Notes: generated from the sequence alone by a model not told the origin. Shown: positions 45,708 to 55,354, counted from the first letter of the stretch. The stretch: DNA of 64,000 nt from a virus (IMGVR_UViG_3300032116_021241:1-64000); one strand, 5' to 3'. Made by a program: numbers and translations.

Positions 45708-46379
45708 TTATAGAATTGAATAATTAATATTGTTTTCTTTTTTAATCAAGTAATCTTCCTTTATATCTAATTCTTCAAAAGAGTTTTTTGGTAAAACATA
45801 AATTTTTCCAACACCACCTATACTACCATCCCTAATTGGTAATTTTCTGTTAGTGGAATTAAGATAATAATATAGATATCCATTATCATCATAACAAGTA
45901 TTTAATTCTTTTTCAATAAAAGAAAAATCACATTTTACGTTATGATATGAATCATATTGAAAATTTCTATTAGGTACGAAAAAATCATCAATTACTATAA
46001 TTGCTCTGTTTTTGAAAGATTTAGATATTGCAATTAATTCGTCTTGTAATGGCCAATAATTTTCCCAGTGTGCATCCAAATAAAACATCACAAAATTATA
46101 GTCATTTTCAATTTTTGGTAAAATTTCAGAAAGAAATTTTTCTGAGGAATCTTTGTATATTTCAACATTTTTTAAATGATTACATTTTTGATTTGACAAT
46201 TGGAAAAAATGATCTGTAATTTCTACACTTAAAACTTTTTCAAAATTTTCGCCTAAAAATTTTGTTGTATTACCCTCATATGAACCTGTTTCTATTACAC
46301 ATTTTATGTCAAATAGATTCTTTAATTTTAATATTTCCTCACAAACTTTTGTGTCTGAGTTGAAAGCTGTTGTTTCCAT
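45708..46379 (-). CDS. class I SAM-dependent methyltransferase
   Basis: This is a 223-residue protein counted from the ATG at 46379. The in-frame ATG at 46427 would overlap the upstream dehydrogenase gene. Motif I is KCVIETGSYEGNTTKFLG, then VLSVEIT with the acidic SAM ribose contact, and FVMFYLDAHWENYWPLQDEL and IIVIDDFFVPN as the metal-type DAH/DD motifs. This layout resembles cephalosporin-hydroxylase/macrocin-type O-methyltransferases. Target unknown, probably sugar. Confidence 0.65.
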   Translation of the reverse strand: METTAFNSDTKVCEEILKLKNLFDIKCVIETGSYEGNTTKFLGENFEKVLSVEITDHFFQLSNQKCNHLKNVEIYKDSSEKFLSEILPKIENDYNFVMFYLDAHWENYWPLQDELIAISKSFKNRAIIVIDDFFVPNRNFQYDSYHNVKCDFSFIEKELNTCYDDNGYLYYYLNSTNRKLPIRDGSIGGVGKIYVLPKNSFEELDIKEDYLIKKENNINYSIL

Positions 46380-46398
46380 ATTTATTATTTTAATTTGT

Positions 46399-47496
46399 TT
46401 AATTAGATGTATATTCGAATAAATCACCGTAAATTTTTTTGACTTGAGTTATTACTTCTATTTTATCTTTTATTACTATTTTTAAACCTTTTTTTGCCAA
46501 TTCTACAGCGAATTTTAGTTGTTGAGATTCTTCGATTATAATAGAATCTTTTTTATAACTAACACCATCAATTTCTATAGTTTGTTTTTCATTTTTTCTA
46601 ATAAAATCTTCTATTTGATAATTTAAATGAATGTTGTTATATTGATCTGATGCTTTTGGTATTAAAGGATCAATGTTTATTTCTTCAGCAAAAATTCCCA
46701 ATGCTCTATTATCTCTTGGAAAACAAGGGCCACCAAACCCATAACCCCATTTCAGATATTTATTATTTATTCTCGAATCACAACCGATAGCATTGAGAAC
46801 ATTAAAATGAGAAATTTCTAATTTGTTACAAATATCGCCTATCATATTGGCAAAAGATATTTTTGTAGTTACAAAACAATTAATTGAAATTTTCGTTATT
46901 TCAGCTTCTGTTCTTGACATTTTACAAAAAACAGGTTGATTTTCTACTAAATTTTTATATACATTTTCAATCAGATTTCCAGATATTTCATCTGCTTGTC
47001 CTATTAAAACCATGTCTGGATATAATTGGTCCTTTATAATGCTACCCTGTGCTATGAATTCAGGATTATAAGATATTTTGTAATTATAAGAATCTAATTC
47101 TTCTTGGATTTTATCACAATAAGTTGGCATAGTAGTGCAACAAATTACTAAATCTTTTCTTTTTTGTTGTTTTCCTATTTTTTTTAATTTACTCACTAAA
47201 ATATCTATTTGTTCGTGATTGTATTTTCCGTTAGGAAGAGAGGGTGTTGCAACTACTACAAATATTATATCATTTTCTAATGCTAACTCTAGATTGTTAG
47301 ATGCATATAAATTTTCACATCTACTTAATAATAATTCAACATCTTTTTCAAGAGATTTCAATGTTTTATAATTTATAGAATTTATATAATTTTCATCAAT
47401 GTCAATTCCTGTAATTTGAAAACCTTTTTTTTCTAGATTAAGAGCAAAACACAAGCCTAATTTTCCTAATCCTATAACACTTATTTTTTTATTCAT
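46399..47496 (-). CDS. UDP-glucose/GDP-mannose dehydrogenase family protein
   Basis: This is a 365-residue protein. It has an N-terminal Rossmann motif GLGKLGLCFA (9-18), IFVVVATPS, SYNPEFIAQGS, the central helix EAEITKISINCFVTTKISFAN, and the catalytic segment YGFGGPCFPRDNRA with the nucleophilic Cys. The C-terminal domain is shorter than in Ugd but present. The enzyme would oxidise a nucleotide hexose to the uronic acid, most likely UDP-glucose to UDP-glucuronate. Each turnover reduces two NAD, which may tie it to nadE nearby. Confidence 0.85.
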   Translation of the reverse strand: MNKKISVIGLGKLGLCFALNLEKKGFQITGIDIDENYINSINYKTLKSLEKDVELLLSRCENLYASNNLELALENDIIFVVVATPSLPNGKYNHEQIDILVSKLKKIGKQQKRKDLVICCTTMPTYCDKIQEELDSYNYKISYNPEFIAQGSIIKDQLYPDMVLIGQADEISGNLIENVYKNLVENQPVFCKMSRTEAEITKISINCFVTTKISFANMIGDICNKLEISHFNVLNAIGCDSRINNKYLKWGYGFGGPCFPRDNRALGIFAEEINIDPLIPKASDQYNNIHLNYQIEDFIRKNEKQTIEIDGVSYKKDSIIIEESQQLKFAVELAKKGLKIVIKDKIEVITQVKKIYGDLFEYTSN

Positions 47497-47525
47497 ATGT
47501 TGTAATGTTGATTTTATTAAATTTA

Positions 47526-48389
47526 TTACATTCCATGTAAATTTTCAAGACTTGGAAAGAAATTGTATTTAATTTTATTATTAATAATTAATATTCCAAA
47601 AACCATATTACTTGTTGACATAATTAATTCATCACACATTGTCAAATTATATACATCAGTAAAACAATTTACAATTTCTTCGTTGTAACAAAAATTCGGT
47701 TTATCTCTCCAGTCCATGTTACCTACCCCTCTTTGGTAATCATGATATATGATTTTATGTTTTGGTATATATAGTTCTATTTTTTCTATAAATTCTGAAA
47801 TATCACATGCAATATATATCTCGTCAAAATTATTATTTTCGAAGTAATCTCTTACGAATTTTGCATTCTCAGAATAAAAATTGGAATTTTCAACTCTTAG
47901 TTGAGGACCATTATGTTTTCCTATACAATAATGTTGTGGAGATCTTAGATGTACACCTAATATTTTTTTATTTGAATTATCAATTATTTTTTTTGAAGAA
48001 TCAATAAATGATTTTTTAAATTTCAAGTTTTTATTAAAAACTAAATTCCATTCATTTCTTAATATTTCAAAATCTTTTTCTCTATAAATTTCTGGTGTGG
48101 TATAAAAATAGCCATTATATTTATTGTAGAAGGGAATTTTATCTATAAAATTTTGATATTTTTCATTTAATCTATAATTTGAGTAATTAACCCAATTATT
48201 GGTATTTAAATTTATTTTTTCGTTGATGACAGGATTTGAATAATCAAAAACTAAATTAAGTAGGTCTATGTTATTAAAGTGCCAGTCAATAAAAACTTTT
48301 TCTCCAGTGTATTCTTGATAGCAATACCAATCTATAATTCTTAAAAAATTCGAGAAAATACCATTTTCATCTTTTTTTAAAACTATCAT
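47526..48389 (-). CDS. fucosyltransferase-like protein
   Basis: This is a 287-residue protein. ILGVHLRSPQHY contains the V-H-x-R strand of the fucosyltransferase superfamily (GT11/GT23/O-FucT) that binds the GDP pyrophosphate. NFDEIYIACDISEFIEKI and a C-terminal CDELIMSTSNMVFGI match the later donor-binding elements. The N terminus has the W-C-Y-x-E-x-T pattern of proteins acting on sugars. GDP-L-fucose is made by enzymes of the same operon, which supports the call. The acceptor is unknown. Confidence 0.62.
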   Translation of the reverse strand: MIVLKKDENGIFSNFLRIIDWYCYQEYTGEKVFIDWHFNNIDLLNLVFDYSNPVINEKINLNTNNWVNYSNYRLNEKYQNFIDKIPFYNKYNGYFYTTPEIYREKDFEILRNEWNLVFNKNLKFKKSFIDSSKKIIDNSNKKILGVHLRSPQHYCIGKHNGPQLRVENSNFYSENAKFVRDYFENNNFDEIYIACDISEFIEKIELYIPKHKIIYHDYQRGVGNMDWRDKPNFCYNEEIVNCFTDVYNLTMCDELIMSTSNMVFGILIINNKIKYNFFPSLENLHGM

Positions 48390-48391
48390 AT

Positions 48392-49207
48392 TTATTTAGT
48401 TTTTATAATAATATTTTCATCGTTAAAATCTGAAAATATCTTACAGTGTGAAATATCTGCAAATTTATTTGACAGTTTTGAATTTTTACTGAAATCGTCA
48501 TGAACGCTGGATAAAAAATTATTAAAATCTAAATTACCCTCCTCTCCATATTTATGATCTTGATGTATAGAAAAAATTGTCTTAGTAACATCAATAGTAA
48601 ATTGATTATTAGATATTGCATTAGATACAAGCCAATTATCATATCTCATTCTTGCAATATAAAAATCAGGAATATTATCAAATGTTTTTTCACTACATAC
48701 GAAATAATCAATAGCACATGCTGGATTAAGAACACCATCATTTCTCAAATTAGAGATTAATTTTTTGCTCCAATCAGTATCTTCGAAATTTATAGGTTCA
48801 GGCGTTTTCCAACTGGTTCTTTGTCCTATAAAACAGAAATTTCTTGTATTAATTTGATCTATAATTTCGTTAATTGTTTTTGAAAAATCGTCAAATAATA
48901 TCATGTCAGCATTTATCTGACAAATAAAATCGTTTTCAGATTTTATTTCGCTGACTGCTTTCGAGTAAAGTGACCTAAAAGTAGGTATTTGTGTTGAAGG
49001 ACTTTTTTCAAAATCTTTGATTATCTTTATTTTGTTTTCATTATTTTTAAGTTTATTTATTTCATCTTCAATATTTTCTTGGGTCAAAATAAAAATTTCT
49101 TTGTCAATATTCTTTAACAATAGCCAACTTTGAATAGCGTTTAATTGTCTAAATTTGAATACTTCATTAAAAGGTTTTATAGTTGTAACAAATATTACTT
49201 TTTTCAT
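48392..49207 (-). CDS. GT-A glycosyltransferase-like protein
   Basis: This is a 271-residue protein that starts with KKVIFVTTIKPFN and has FICQINADMILFDDF, where the D-x-D region resembles the metal site of nucleotide-diphospho-sugar transferases. Later CAIDYFVCSEKTF and RMRYDNWLVSNAI fit acceptor-site helices. It is packed two bases from the fucosyltransferase-like gene. The fold call is reasonable but the sugar is not readable. Confidence 0.6.
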   Translation of the reverse strand: MKKVIFVTTIKPFNEVFKFRQLNAIQSWLLLKNIDKEIFILTQENIEDEINKLKNNENKIKIIKDFEKSPSTQIPTFRSLYSKAVSEIKSENDFICQINADMILFDDFSKTINEIIDQINTRNFCFIGQRTSWKTPEPINFEDTDWSKKLISNLRNDGVLNPACAIDYFVCSEKTFDNIPDFYIARMRYDNWLVSNAISNNQFTIDVTKTIFSIHQDHKYGEEGNLDFNNFLSSVHDDFSKNSKLSNKFADISHCKIFSDFNDENIIIKTK

Positions 49208-49213
49208 GCCAAT

Positions 49214-49837
49214 TTATTTTTTTTTATTTTTTGCAATCAAAAAACCATTCCTATCATTTTCATCTTCTGCAATTATTTCATAATCAATATTGTTTTTCAT
49301 AATTTTTGCAACTTCAATATTTTTCATCAAATTAGTATCGTCTAAAATAAAATATTTAGATCTAGATTCCAATTTTTTAAATTCTGCAAAACTGCTAAAT
49401 TCACCACCATCTAAAATTAAAACATCAATTTTATTAGGTAATTTGTCAATGATATTAGGTATTTTTTTATAATTTAAAATATCTTCTTTAAGCCATTTTT
49501 CTAAATGAAATCTAGCAATTTTATTAAAATATTCTGATCCAAGAGAATCTTCATTTAATAATTCATTTAATTCAATTATTCTGCCTAACAATAAATTGAA
49601 ATTATCAATTTTAGGAATATTTAATACAGCTTGATTGTACATGTCTTCATTAGATTCTATAGAGAAAACTTCATAATTTTCTTTAGATGAATCTATTATT
49701 GCATCATAAATACATTTTGTTGTCCCCAATCCATTCCAAGTGCCAATGTCAACTATGATTTTATTTTCATCAAGTTTGCAAATATTATATATTAATTCTC
49801 CTAATTTGCTACCTCTGTTAATTTGGCCTAATTGCAT
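49214..49837 (-). CDS. class I SAM-dependent methyltransferase
   Basis: This is a 207-residue protein with IIVDIGTWNGLGTTKCI as motif I, YEVFSIESNEDMYNQA with the acidic ribose contact, IDVLILDGGEF and KYFILDDTNLMKN. The pattern fits the small-molecule methyltransferases common in polysaccharide loci. It begins the group of genes between the 49838-49878 gap and the dehydrogenase. The target is unknown. Confidence 0.65.
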   Translation of the reverse strand: MQLGQINRGSKLGELIYNICKLDENKIIVDIGTWNGLGTTKCIYDAIIDSSKENYEVFSIESNEDMYNQAVLNIPKIDNFNLLLGRIIELNELLNEDSLGSEYFNKIARFHLEKWLKEDILNYKKIPNIIDKLPNKIDVLILDGGEFSSFAEFKKLESRSKYFILDDTNLMKNIEVAKIMKNNIDYEIIAEDENDRNGFLIAKNKKK

Positions 49838-49878
49838 ATATTATAAAATTTTTTTTGTAATATTAATTAATTAAACAA

Positions 49879-50700
49879 TTATAGTAAATATTTGTCTTGT
49901 ATAATTTTAGGATGTTCTCCTATAAATTTTATATTGTGACAACCAAATGGTTTATAATTTTTATCTTTATCAAATTTGTTCCATTCCTCTAAACATTTTT
50001 CGTTTTTATAAAAAGAAGCTTTGAATTTAACTTGATTTAATTCTACGTAACTATAATGATATAATTTGATTCCTAATGCGAGTGTTTGGTCTCTAGTAAG
50101 TACTTTTCCTGTATTGCATACTGTATTATCACATACATAGTTAGGTGGTTCATGCGATATCCAATATGATTTACCCGGTACATTTCTGAATATTCTCATC
50201 CATGGTATTTGATTTGCCCATTTACTGTCAGTTTCATTTATACAATAATCATAACCGCCAAAAAAATGATTTGCATAAAAATGCACAGCATCAATTTTCT
50301 TTTTCTCTAATATTAATAATAAAGACTCTATGTCTTCATGATGATAAAATTCATCTGAATCTAATTGCCAAATATAATCTCCGGTTGCAATTTTTGCATA
50401 TTCATTACACATTTGAGTTTTACCATCCCAAAACCCTTTGGATTCAATTAGTTTTATTTTATTTTGAGGATCAGGAAAAGATTTTATAATATCTAAAGTT
50501 CCATCATTTGATTTTCCATCATTTGTGAATTTACTTGTATCCCCATCAAAATAATGATTTACTGCTTTTGTAGCTCCCTCTACTATTATAATTTCGTGTG
50601 CAAAGTCATAAATATTTTTAATGCAATTGTATAACATACCGTCTGGTAAGTTTTTTTCTGCATTAAAAACTATCATTCCAAAAGTAATTTTTATGCTCAT
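49879..50700 (-). CDS. GT2-like glycosyltransferase
   Basis: This is a 273-residue protein. FGMIVFNAEKNLPDGMLYNC is the GT2 first strand and helix. HEIIIVEGATKA and SNDGTLDIIKSF follow. GDYIWQLDSDEFYHHEDIESLL carries the DSDE metal motif near residue 120. The region from about 160 on (WMRIFRNVPGKSYWISHEPPNYV) is the acceptor-specific part. Its start overlaps the upstream SDR-like gene stop by four bases. Confidence is good for fold, none for linkage. Confidence 0.78.
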   Translation of the reverse strand: MSIKITFGMIVFNAEKNLPDGMLYNCIKNIYDFAHEIIIVEGATKAVNHYFDGDTSKFTNDGKSNDGTLDIIKSFPDPQNKIKLIESKGFWDGKTQMCNEYAKIATGDYIWQLDSDEFYHHEDIESLLLILEKKKIDAVHFYANHFFGGYDYCINETDSKWANQIPWMRIFRNVPGKSYWISHEPPNYVCDNTVCNTGKVLTRDQTLALGIKLYHYSYVELNQVKFKASFYKNEKCLEEWNKFDKDKNYKPFGCHNIKFIGEHPKIIQDKYLL

Positions 50701-51482
50701 AATTTTGATTCTATATCTTCTATTGTATAGTTTAATAATTCTTTATATGTAAACAAACATTTATCACTTTTAAGATAATATTCATTGTTTTTTTCATATT
50801 CATTGAATCTGTCAAAATTTTCTGTTATATAATTATCATATCTTAAATTAAAGTGATGATACAAATCTTTTATAAAATCATTGACAAAAATCATTCTGCC
50901 AGAACCTATGAGTTGATGCTTTTCCGCTATTAAAGAAGTTTTTACAACTAATTTAGGATGTATTATATCTCTATAAAAATATGTGTTTCCTATTTGTGTT
51001 GGTTGTTTATTGATAATTGAATTAAATATTTTACCAAATAAAAAATTTTCATTTCTATAAATCGAGTTGAAATTAAATGGAAACATTATTAAAACATTTC
51101 TATAAATTTCATTATTTTTTAAAATATAGTCAGTGATTTTAAATTTAGATGATAGATAACTAGTATTAAAGAATTTTATTTCTTTTTTCAAGTCTACGGG
51201 TCCTGAATATTGGTTCCATAATTCACATGTTGAATAAATTATTACTTTATTTGCCCTATCTTTAAAAAAATCTATAATTTTTAAAGTTAAAAAAAAATTA
51301 ATGTCATCATATGTATTTTTATCTTCTAAAAACTTTCTTGATTCCCCAAAACATAAAAAAACTTTATCATAATTTTCATTTAAAGAATTGTAATTTATAT
51401 TTCTAGATGAAATAAAATCGAAGTTTTCTTTTGGAAAATAATGTGATAATTGTGAAGTATTGCCAATAACTAAATTTCTCAT
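50697..51482 (-). CDS. extended SDR-like sugar reductase, divergent
   Basis: This is a 261-residue protein. The N terminus (NLVIGNTSQLSHYFP) is a weakened form of the GxxGxxG loop. KVIIYSTCELW resembles the S-T-x-x-V/L-Y strand, and YLSSKFKITDYIL keeps a Y-x-x-x-K dyad. FYRDIIHPKLVV and SGRMIFVNDFIKDL follow. It may be an active GDP-6-deoxy-sugar reductase or a degenerate relative. The weak cofactor loop lowers confidence in activity. It lies between two transferases in the same operon. Confidence 0.55.
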   Translation of the reverse strand: MRNLVIGNTSQLSHYFPKENFDFISSRNINYNSLNENYDKVFLCFGESRKFLEDKNTYDDINFFLTLKIIDFFKDRANKVIIYSTCELWNQYSGPVDLKKEIKFFNTSYLSSKFKITDYILKNNEIYRNVLIMFPFNFNSIYRNENFLFGKIFNSIINKQPTQIGNTYFYRDIIHPKLVVKTSLIAEKHQLIGSGRMIFVNDFIKDLYHHFNLRYDNYITENFDRFNEYEKNNEYYLKSDKCLFTYKELLNYTIEDIESKL

Positions 51483-51486
51483 ACTC

Positions 51487-52554
51487 TTATTTATTGGATA
51501 ATCTATTTAATAGATCTTTCCATTTATCTAAAATAAGATTTTTTCTTTTTAAATTAAACTCTTCCATTTTATTACTGATTGAATCAAGATCTGTATTTTT
51601 TATTTTATATTTTAAATCGTCAAATGAATCAAAATAAGTTATGTATGGCATCCATTCTTGATTATAAAAATCAGACAACTCGATCCATCTTCTAATATTT
51701 TCAGTATTATTATAGTCATTTGGATCATCATTTTTTTTGTTATTAAACAAAATGGATCCGGAAGGCAAATTGAATACTTGATTCCAAGTTAATTCAGATA
51801 AAACACCATTGTTTTTATGTTCTTTAAACAGCTCTAACATAAAATTTATGCTAGGTACAAATAATGGTATATTTGCAGTATAATGTTCAAATATTGACAT
51901 TATAGAACAGTTATATGGTATCAGAACTATTCCTTTAAAGTTTGCTAAATCTTGCCAATCATATTTGCCTAAAAGTTTTTTATTAAAAAATTCAGAACCC
52001 AAATTTATATCTAATTTGCTCGAATAGAGGAATTTTTTATTTATGGGATCGTATTTGCTTTTAGTGTATTCACAAATATTTGGTATATAATTACAATCTT
52101 TTTCGACAAAATATTCAAAATATTTTTTATCATATAAAGAATTAGATACTGGAAAAATAATATTTTTATCTATATTTTTTCTTAGAAAGTTATTAAACTT
52201 AATCCAATTGTTTTGATTATTGTGAAAAGGAACTTCATATCTTATTGGAATTTGTATTATGATAGGTTTTTCAAATTTTTCAAATAACATTGAAAAAGAT
52301 GGTGGATATGTCAATACAAAACCATCATATTCACTTAATTCTTCTTTGTAAGTATTATAAAAATCATCTGCTAATTTTTGATCCAAATTCCACCAATTAT
52401 TTGAGTTAATAACTTCTATTTGATCGGGGTTTTTACCGAAAATCCAGTTGTGTCCAGAAATTGATTTACTATCAATTGAGTGTCCTAAATCTTCAAATAT
52501 TTTTTTTAAATCTGCTATAACAGATATGTGGCAGTCTAAATTGAAAAATTTCAT
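51487..52554 (-). CDS. putative GT-B glycosyltransferase
   Basis: This is a 355-residue protein. The first half has the FVLTYPPSFSMLFEKFEKPIIIQIPIR strand pattern of an acceptor Rossmann domain. NIIFPVSNSLYDKKYFEYF matches the usual hinge. In the second half, IVLIPYNCSIMSIFEHYTANIPLFVPS has a Glu followed by AN-x-P that resembles the nucleotide-sugar contact. No GT1/GT4 signature is complete. It overlaps the next gene by four bases. Tentative. Confidence 0.5.
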   Translation of the reverse strand: MKFFNLDCHISVIADLKKIFEDLGHSIDSKSISGHNWIFGKNPDQIEVINSNNWWNLDQKLADDFYNTYKEELSEYDGFVLTYPPSFSMLFEKFEKPIIIQIPIRYEVPFHNNQNNWIKFNNFLRKNIDKNIIFPVSNSLYDKKYFEYFVEKDCNYIPNICEYTKSKYDPINKKFLYSSKLDINLGSEFFNKKLLGKYDWQDLANFKGIVLIPYNCSIMSIFEHYTANIPLFVPSINFMLELFKEHKNNGVLSELTWNQVFNLPSGSILFNNKKNDDPNDYNNTENIRRWIELSDFYNQEWMPYITYFDSFDDLKYKIKNTDLDSISNKMEEFNLKRKNLILDKWKDLLNRLSNK

Positions 52555-53240
52555 AATTGATTTGTTTGTTTTAAATAATTCTTTAGCAATTCAGTGTGTT
52601 CGGGTACATTGTTGTTTTTTTCATCAAATACTTCTCCAACAAATTCTAATTCTTTCCTTGGTGTAGGAAAAGGAAGATTGCATGGAAAATTAAATATTTC
52701 ATCGTGACATATATGACTTTTAAAATATTTTCTATATAAATCAGTCAAAAAAATTTGATCATCCATGTACTTGAAATCTGGTTTTATTTCTAAGAATTTA
52801 ATTATTGCATCCTTCATATTAAAATCAAATGAGTTCAATAATCCCCATGTTCCTCCTAAAATTTGAATTCCATGACTTGGATGATCTCTCATTATATGTA
52901 ATTTTTTATCTGTTTCTATCCATTCGTCTACAGCATATTTTTCTCTGAAGTTTAGTCTTGAATCAGTGTCTCTAACAATAAATCTTTCAACACTTTTATC
53001 ATCATATACTAGAAATCTCCAAAACATTCCATGATTGTCCATTCCTGAATTTGTCATATCTACAAGTTCAATCTTTAAATCTCTTAACTCGTCAATATAT
53101 TTTTCTGGAACTGAATTGTCATAATATATTCGACAGATCCAATCTGGATATATAAGTGGTTGCAATTTGACATTTTCGATTGCCCCAATACAATATTTCG
53201 GATTTTCTCCGTACAAACTGAAACTTATAATTTTTTTCAT
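52551..53240 (-). CDS. GT-A-like protein with RDTDSR motif
   Basis: This is a 229-residue protein using the ATG at 53240, which avoids overlap with the upstream gene that a start at 53258 would create. It shows KKIISFSLYGENPKYCIGAIENV, MFWRFLVYDD, then RFIVRDTDSRLNFREKYAV, in which D-x-D-S-R looks like the donor metal site. HIMRDHPSHGIQILGG and YMDDQIFL follow. Proteins with this pattern occur in cyanobacterial, proteobacterial and phage glycan loci. A glycosyltransferase role is likely. Confidence 0.6.
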   Translation of the reverse strand: MKKIISFSLYGENPKYCIGAIENVKLQPLIYPDWICRIYYDNSVPEKYIDELRDLKIELVDMTNSGMDNHGMFWRFLVYDDKSVERFIVRDTDSRLNFREKYAVDEWIETDKKLHIMRDHPSHGIQILGGTWGLLNSFDFNMKDAIIKFLEIKPDFKYMDDQIFLTDLYRKYFKSHICHDEIFNFPCNLPFPTPRKELEFVGEVFDEKNNNVPEHTELLKNYLKQTNQL

Positions 53241-53241
53241 T

Positions 53242-54066
53242 TTACCAATAGCAGCCACCCTCTACCATTTTAAATTTTTCTGGAATTTCTATATCAAAAG
53301 GTCTTCTCCAATGTTCATTATAGAATTTATTGATATTTTTATTTTCGTCCCATCTTTTTCCTTTTATTCCAAATAATATTTGAGTCGCACCACCAACATA
53401 AATTCCAGATTTTTTCATTTCATTTTTTATGAAATTTAATAATGGTAGCCCATATGAACCACAACCAAGTAAGGCTATATCGAAATTTAATTCTGAAATT
53501 TCTTTCTTCATTATTTCGAGAGATTCTTTCCAGCTTGAATGAGGCCCTTCAGCACCAACAGATTGTACTGAAGTATAATTTATAAGATTAAATTTAGGTA
53601 ACATTTTTCCATCTGGCCAAATTTTTTCTCTTTTTTTATATTGATATCTTATTGATTGACTAAATGGATTTATAATTAATACATTCTTACCTTCTAGTTC
53701 TTGACTCCATGGATCATCAAAGTAATAAGGCTCAACTATTTTGAATCCTACTTTTGTTGAATTAGGAGAAAGTTTTTCGAATATTTTATGTTGTATATTA
53801 TCTATCATACTTCCATTCCATACCACTTGTAGATCTCCACAAGCTATTCCCTTTGAGTATTCTTCGAAAAAATCTTCTATTTTACCCCCATAAAATCCTG
53901 CTTGAATTGAAAGATAATATAATTGTTCATCTGTCACTTTTAAACCAGATAAAATTTGATTAGTCACAATTGTTTCAAAACCTGTTGCTATTCTCGAAAC
54001 TGCAAAAAGTTTATTGTTCTTAATATTTTGTTTAATTATTTCGTTCCCTTCTATTTCAGTTATCAT
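53242..54066 (-). CDS. GT-D-like sugar-locus protein
   Basis: This is a 274-residue protein from the ATG at 54066; a TTG at 54072 is the only longer choice. It shows KLFAVSRIATGFETIV, LSIQAGFYG, GKNVLIINPFSQSIRYQYKKRE, FDIALLGCGSYGLPLLNFIK and GGATQILFGIKGKRW, then HWRRP. As far as I recall, this set marks a family of polysaccharide-locus proteins described as GT-D fold. It may transfer a sugar with a distinct fold. The name rests on memory of motifs, not on an alignment. Confidence 0.55.
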   Translation of the reverse strand: MITEIEGNEIIKQNIKNNKLFAVSRIATGFETIVTNQILSGLKVTDEQLYYLSIQAGFYGGKIEDFFEEYSKGIACGDLQVVWNGSMIDNIQHKIFEKLSPNSTKVGFKIVEPYYFDDPWSQELEGKNVLIINPFSQSIRYQYKKREKIWPDGKMLPKFNLINYTSVQSVGAEGPHSSWKESLEIMKKEISELNFDIALLGCGSYGLPLLNFIKNEMKKSGIYVGGATQILFGIKGKRWDENKNINKFYNEHWRRPFDIEIPEKFKMVEGGCYW

Positions 54067-54068
54067 GA

Positions 54069-54692
54069 TCAAATTATTTTTTTATTAATACAAAAGCATT
54101 GATATGGTTTTTGACTATCGTAACTTACTTTTTTCATATTTTCTAAATCAATACAAGTTAATTCATATTTTTTTATAATTAAATCTTTTATAATGTCCCA
54201 ATCTTGTTGTAAATGACATTCAACCAAGATATATTTTGTTTTATAGATTATTTTTTCTAATCCCTCAAGAACAAATTTTTCTGCTCCTTCAACATCAATT
54301 TTAATTAGTTTAATAGATTCTTCATTCGAAAAAAAAGTATCGAGCCTTATTGATTCAACTTTTCCAGCTATTGGGTTTTCTACAAAATTCATGTCATGTC
54401 CAATTATATTATTTGTCCACGCATCTTTGCCTTTATAATAATTTATGATAGAATTTTCATTAGACACTGCTTTATTGTGTATGATTACATTTTGATTATT
54501 TTCAAATCTATTCAATAAAACTTTTGTTGTATCAGGGTCTAATTCAAAAGAATAAATTTTTCCTGTATTTTCTAGATTTTTCAAAAAAAATTCAGTGTAA
54601 TCTCCATAATTAGCACCTACATCAATTATAATATCACCTTTTTCGATGAATGATTTTAGAAATTCAAAATTTCTTATGTCGTTGTGGTCCAT
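54069..54692 (-). CDS. FkbM-family methyltransferase
   Basis: This is a 207-residue protein with DIIIDVGANYGDYTEFFL as motif I, IYSFELDPDT, then VESIRLDTFF and LIKIDVEGAEKFVLEGL, the standard FkbM D-x-E-G-x-E motif. YILVECHLQQ follows. It is the most canonical FkbM protein of the operon. It overlaps the upstream gene by 19 bases. Likely target: a hydroxyl of a glycan sugar. Confidence 0.78.
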   Translation of the reverse strand: MDHNDIRNFEFLKSFIEKGDIIIDVGANYGDYTEFFLKNLENTGKIYSFELDPDTTKVLLNRFENNQNVIIHNKAVSNENSIINYYKGKDAWTNNIIGHDMNFVENPIAGKVESIRLDTFFSNEESIKLIKIDVEGAEKFVLEGLEKIIYKTKYILVECHLQQDWDIIKDLIIKKYELTCIDLENMKKVSYDSQKPYQCFCINKKII

Positions 54693-55354
54693 TGTATAAA
54701 AAAATTTTCTTTTTTTCTTTTTTCGTAATTTAATTTATCAATATTGTTAAATGAATCATTTTTAATTTGTAGTGGATCCCATATTTCGCCTAACCAAACT
54801 GGATGTTCGTGCTTAATAATAACATGAGGTATATATTTTACTTTTTTCAGAATTTTGGATATATCTGTAAATTCAGTATCACACCAAAGAGATATATAGG
54901 TTGGGTTGTAGATGTAATTAAATCTTTTATAATATTTTTTCCCTAAAATACAAAGTGTATTAAGATTGTTTCCTTGATATCCGTCATTGAACCAAAGAAC
55001 ACCGTCAGTATCTGGAAAAAACTTGTTAAAGCTTTGTCTAATTATTGTATCATATCCTTTTTCTTGAGGTATCATATCATCTGAAGCTAGTAGAATAATG
55101 TCATAATCCTCATCATTCATATCAGCATTAATAGCTTCAACTTTATTTTTGTTATTCCCAAAGAAAAATTCTAAATTTTTATACTCTTTAAATTTATTAA
55201 TAACATTGTCACAATTCATGGATAAATCATCAGAATCACAACTTATTATGAAACGGGTTTTTGACAATTCATCTAGCAATTCATAATATTTATCTAAAAC
55301 TGAAAAAAACTTATCCGGTCTTGATCTTGTTGGAAATTTAATTAATAAATTCAT
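54674..55354 (-). CDS. GT-A glycosyltransferase-like protein
   Basis: This is a 226-residue protein with LLIKFPTRSRPDKFFSVLDKYY, a start shared by a group of short family 2-like transferases, then FIISCDSDDLSM, VEAINADM and YDIILLASDDMIPQEKGYD, whose SDD is the probable metal site near residue 93. LWFNDGYQGNNLNTLCILGKKYY and SLWCDTEFTD form the acceptor part. Length fits a minimal GT-A domain. Confidence 0.65.
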   Translation of the reverse strand: MNLLIKFPTRSRPDKFFSVLDKYYELLDELSKTRFIISCDSDDLSMNCDNVINKFKEYKNLEFFFGNNKNKVEAINADMNDEDYDIILLASDDMIPQEKGYDTIIRQSFNKFFPDTDGVLWFNDGYQGNNLNTLCILGKKYYKRFNYIYNPTYISLWCDTEFTDISKILKKVKYIPHVIIKHEHPVWLGEIWDPLQIKNDSFNNIDKLNYEKRKKENFFIQWTTTT

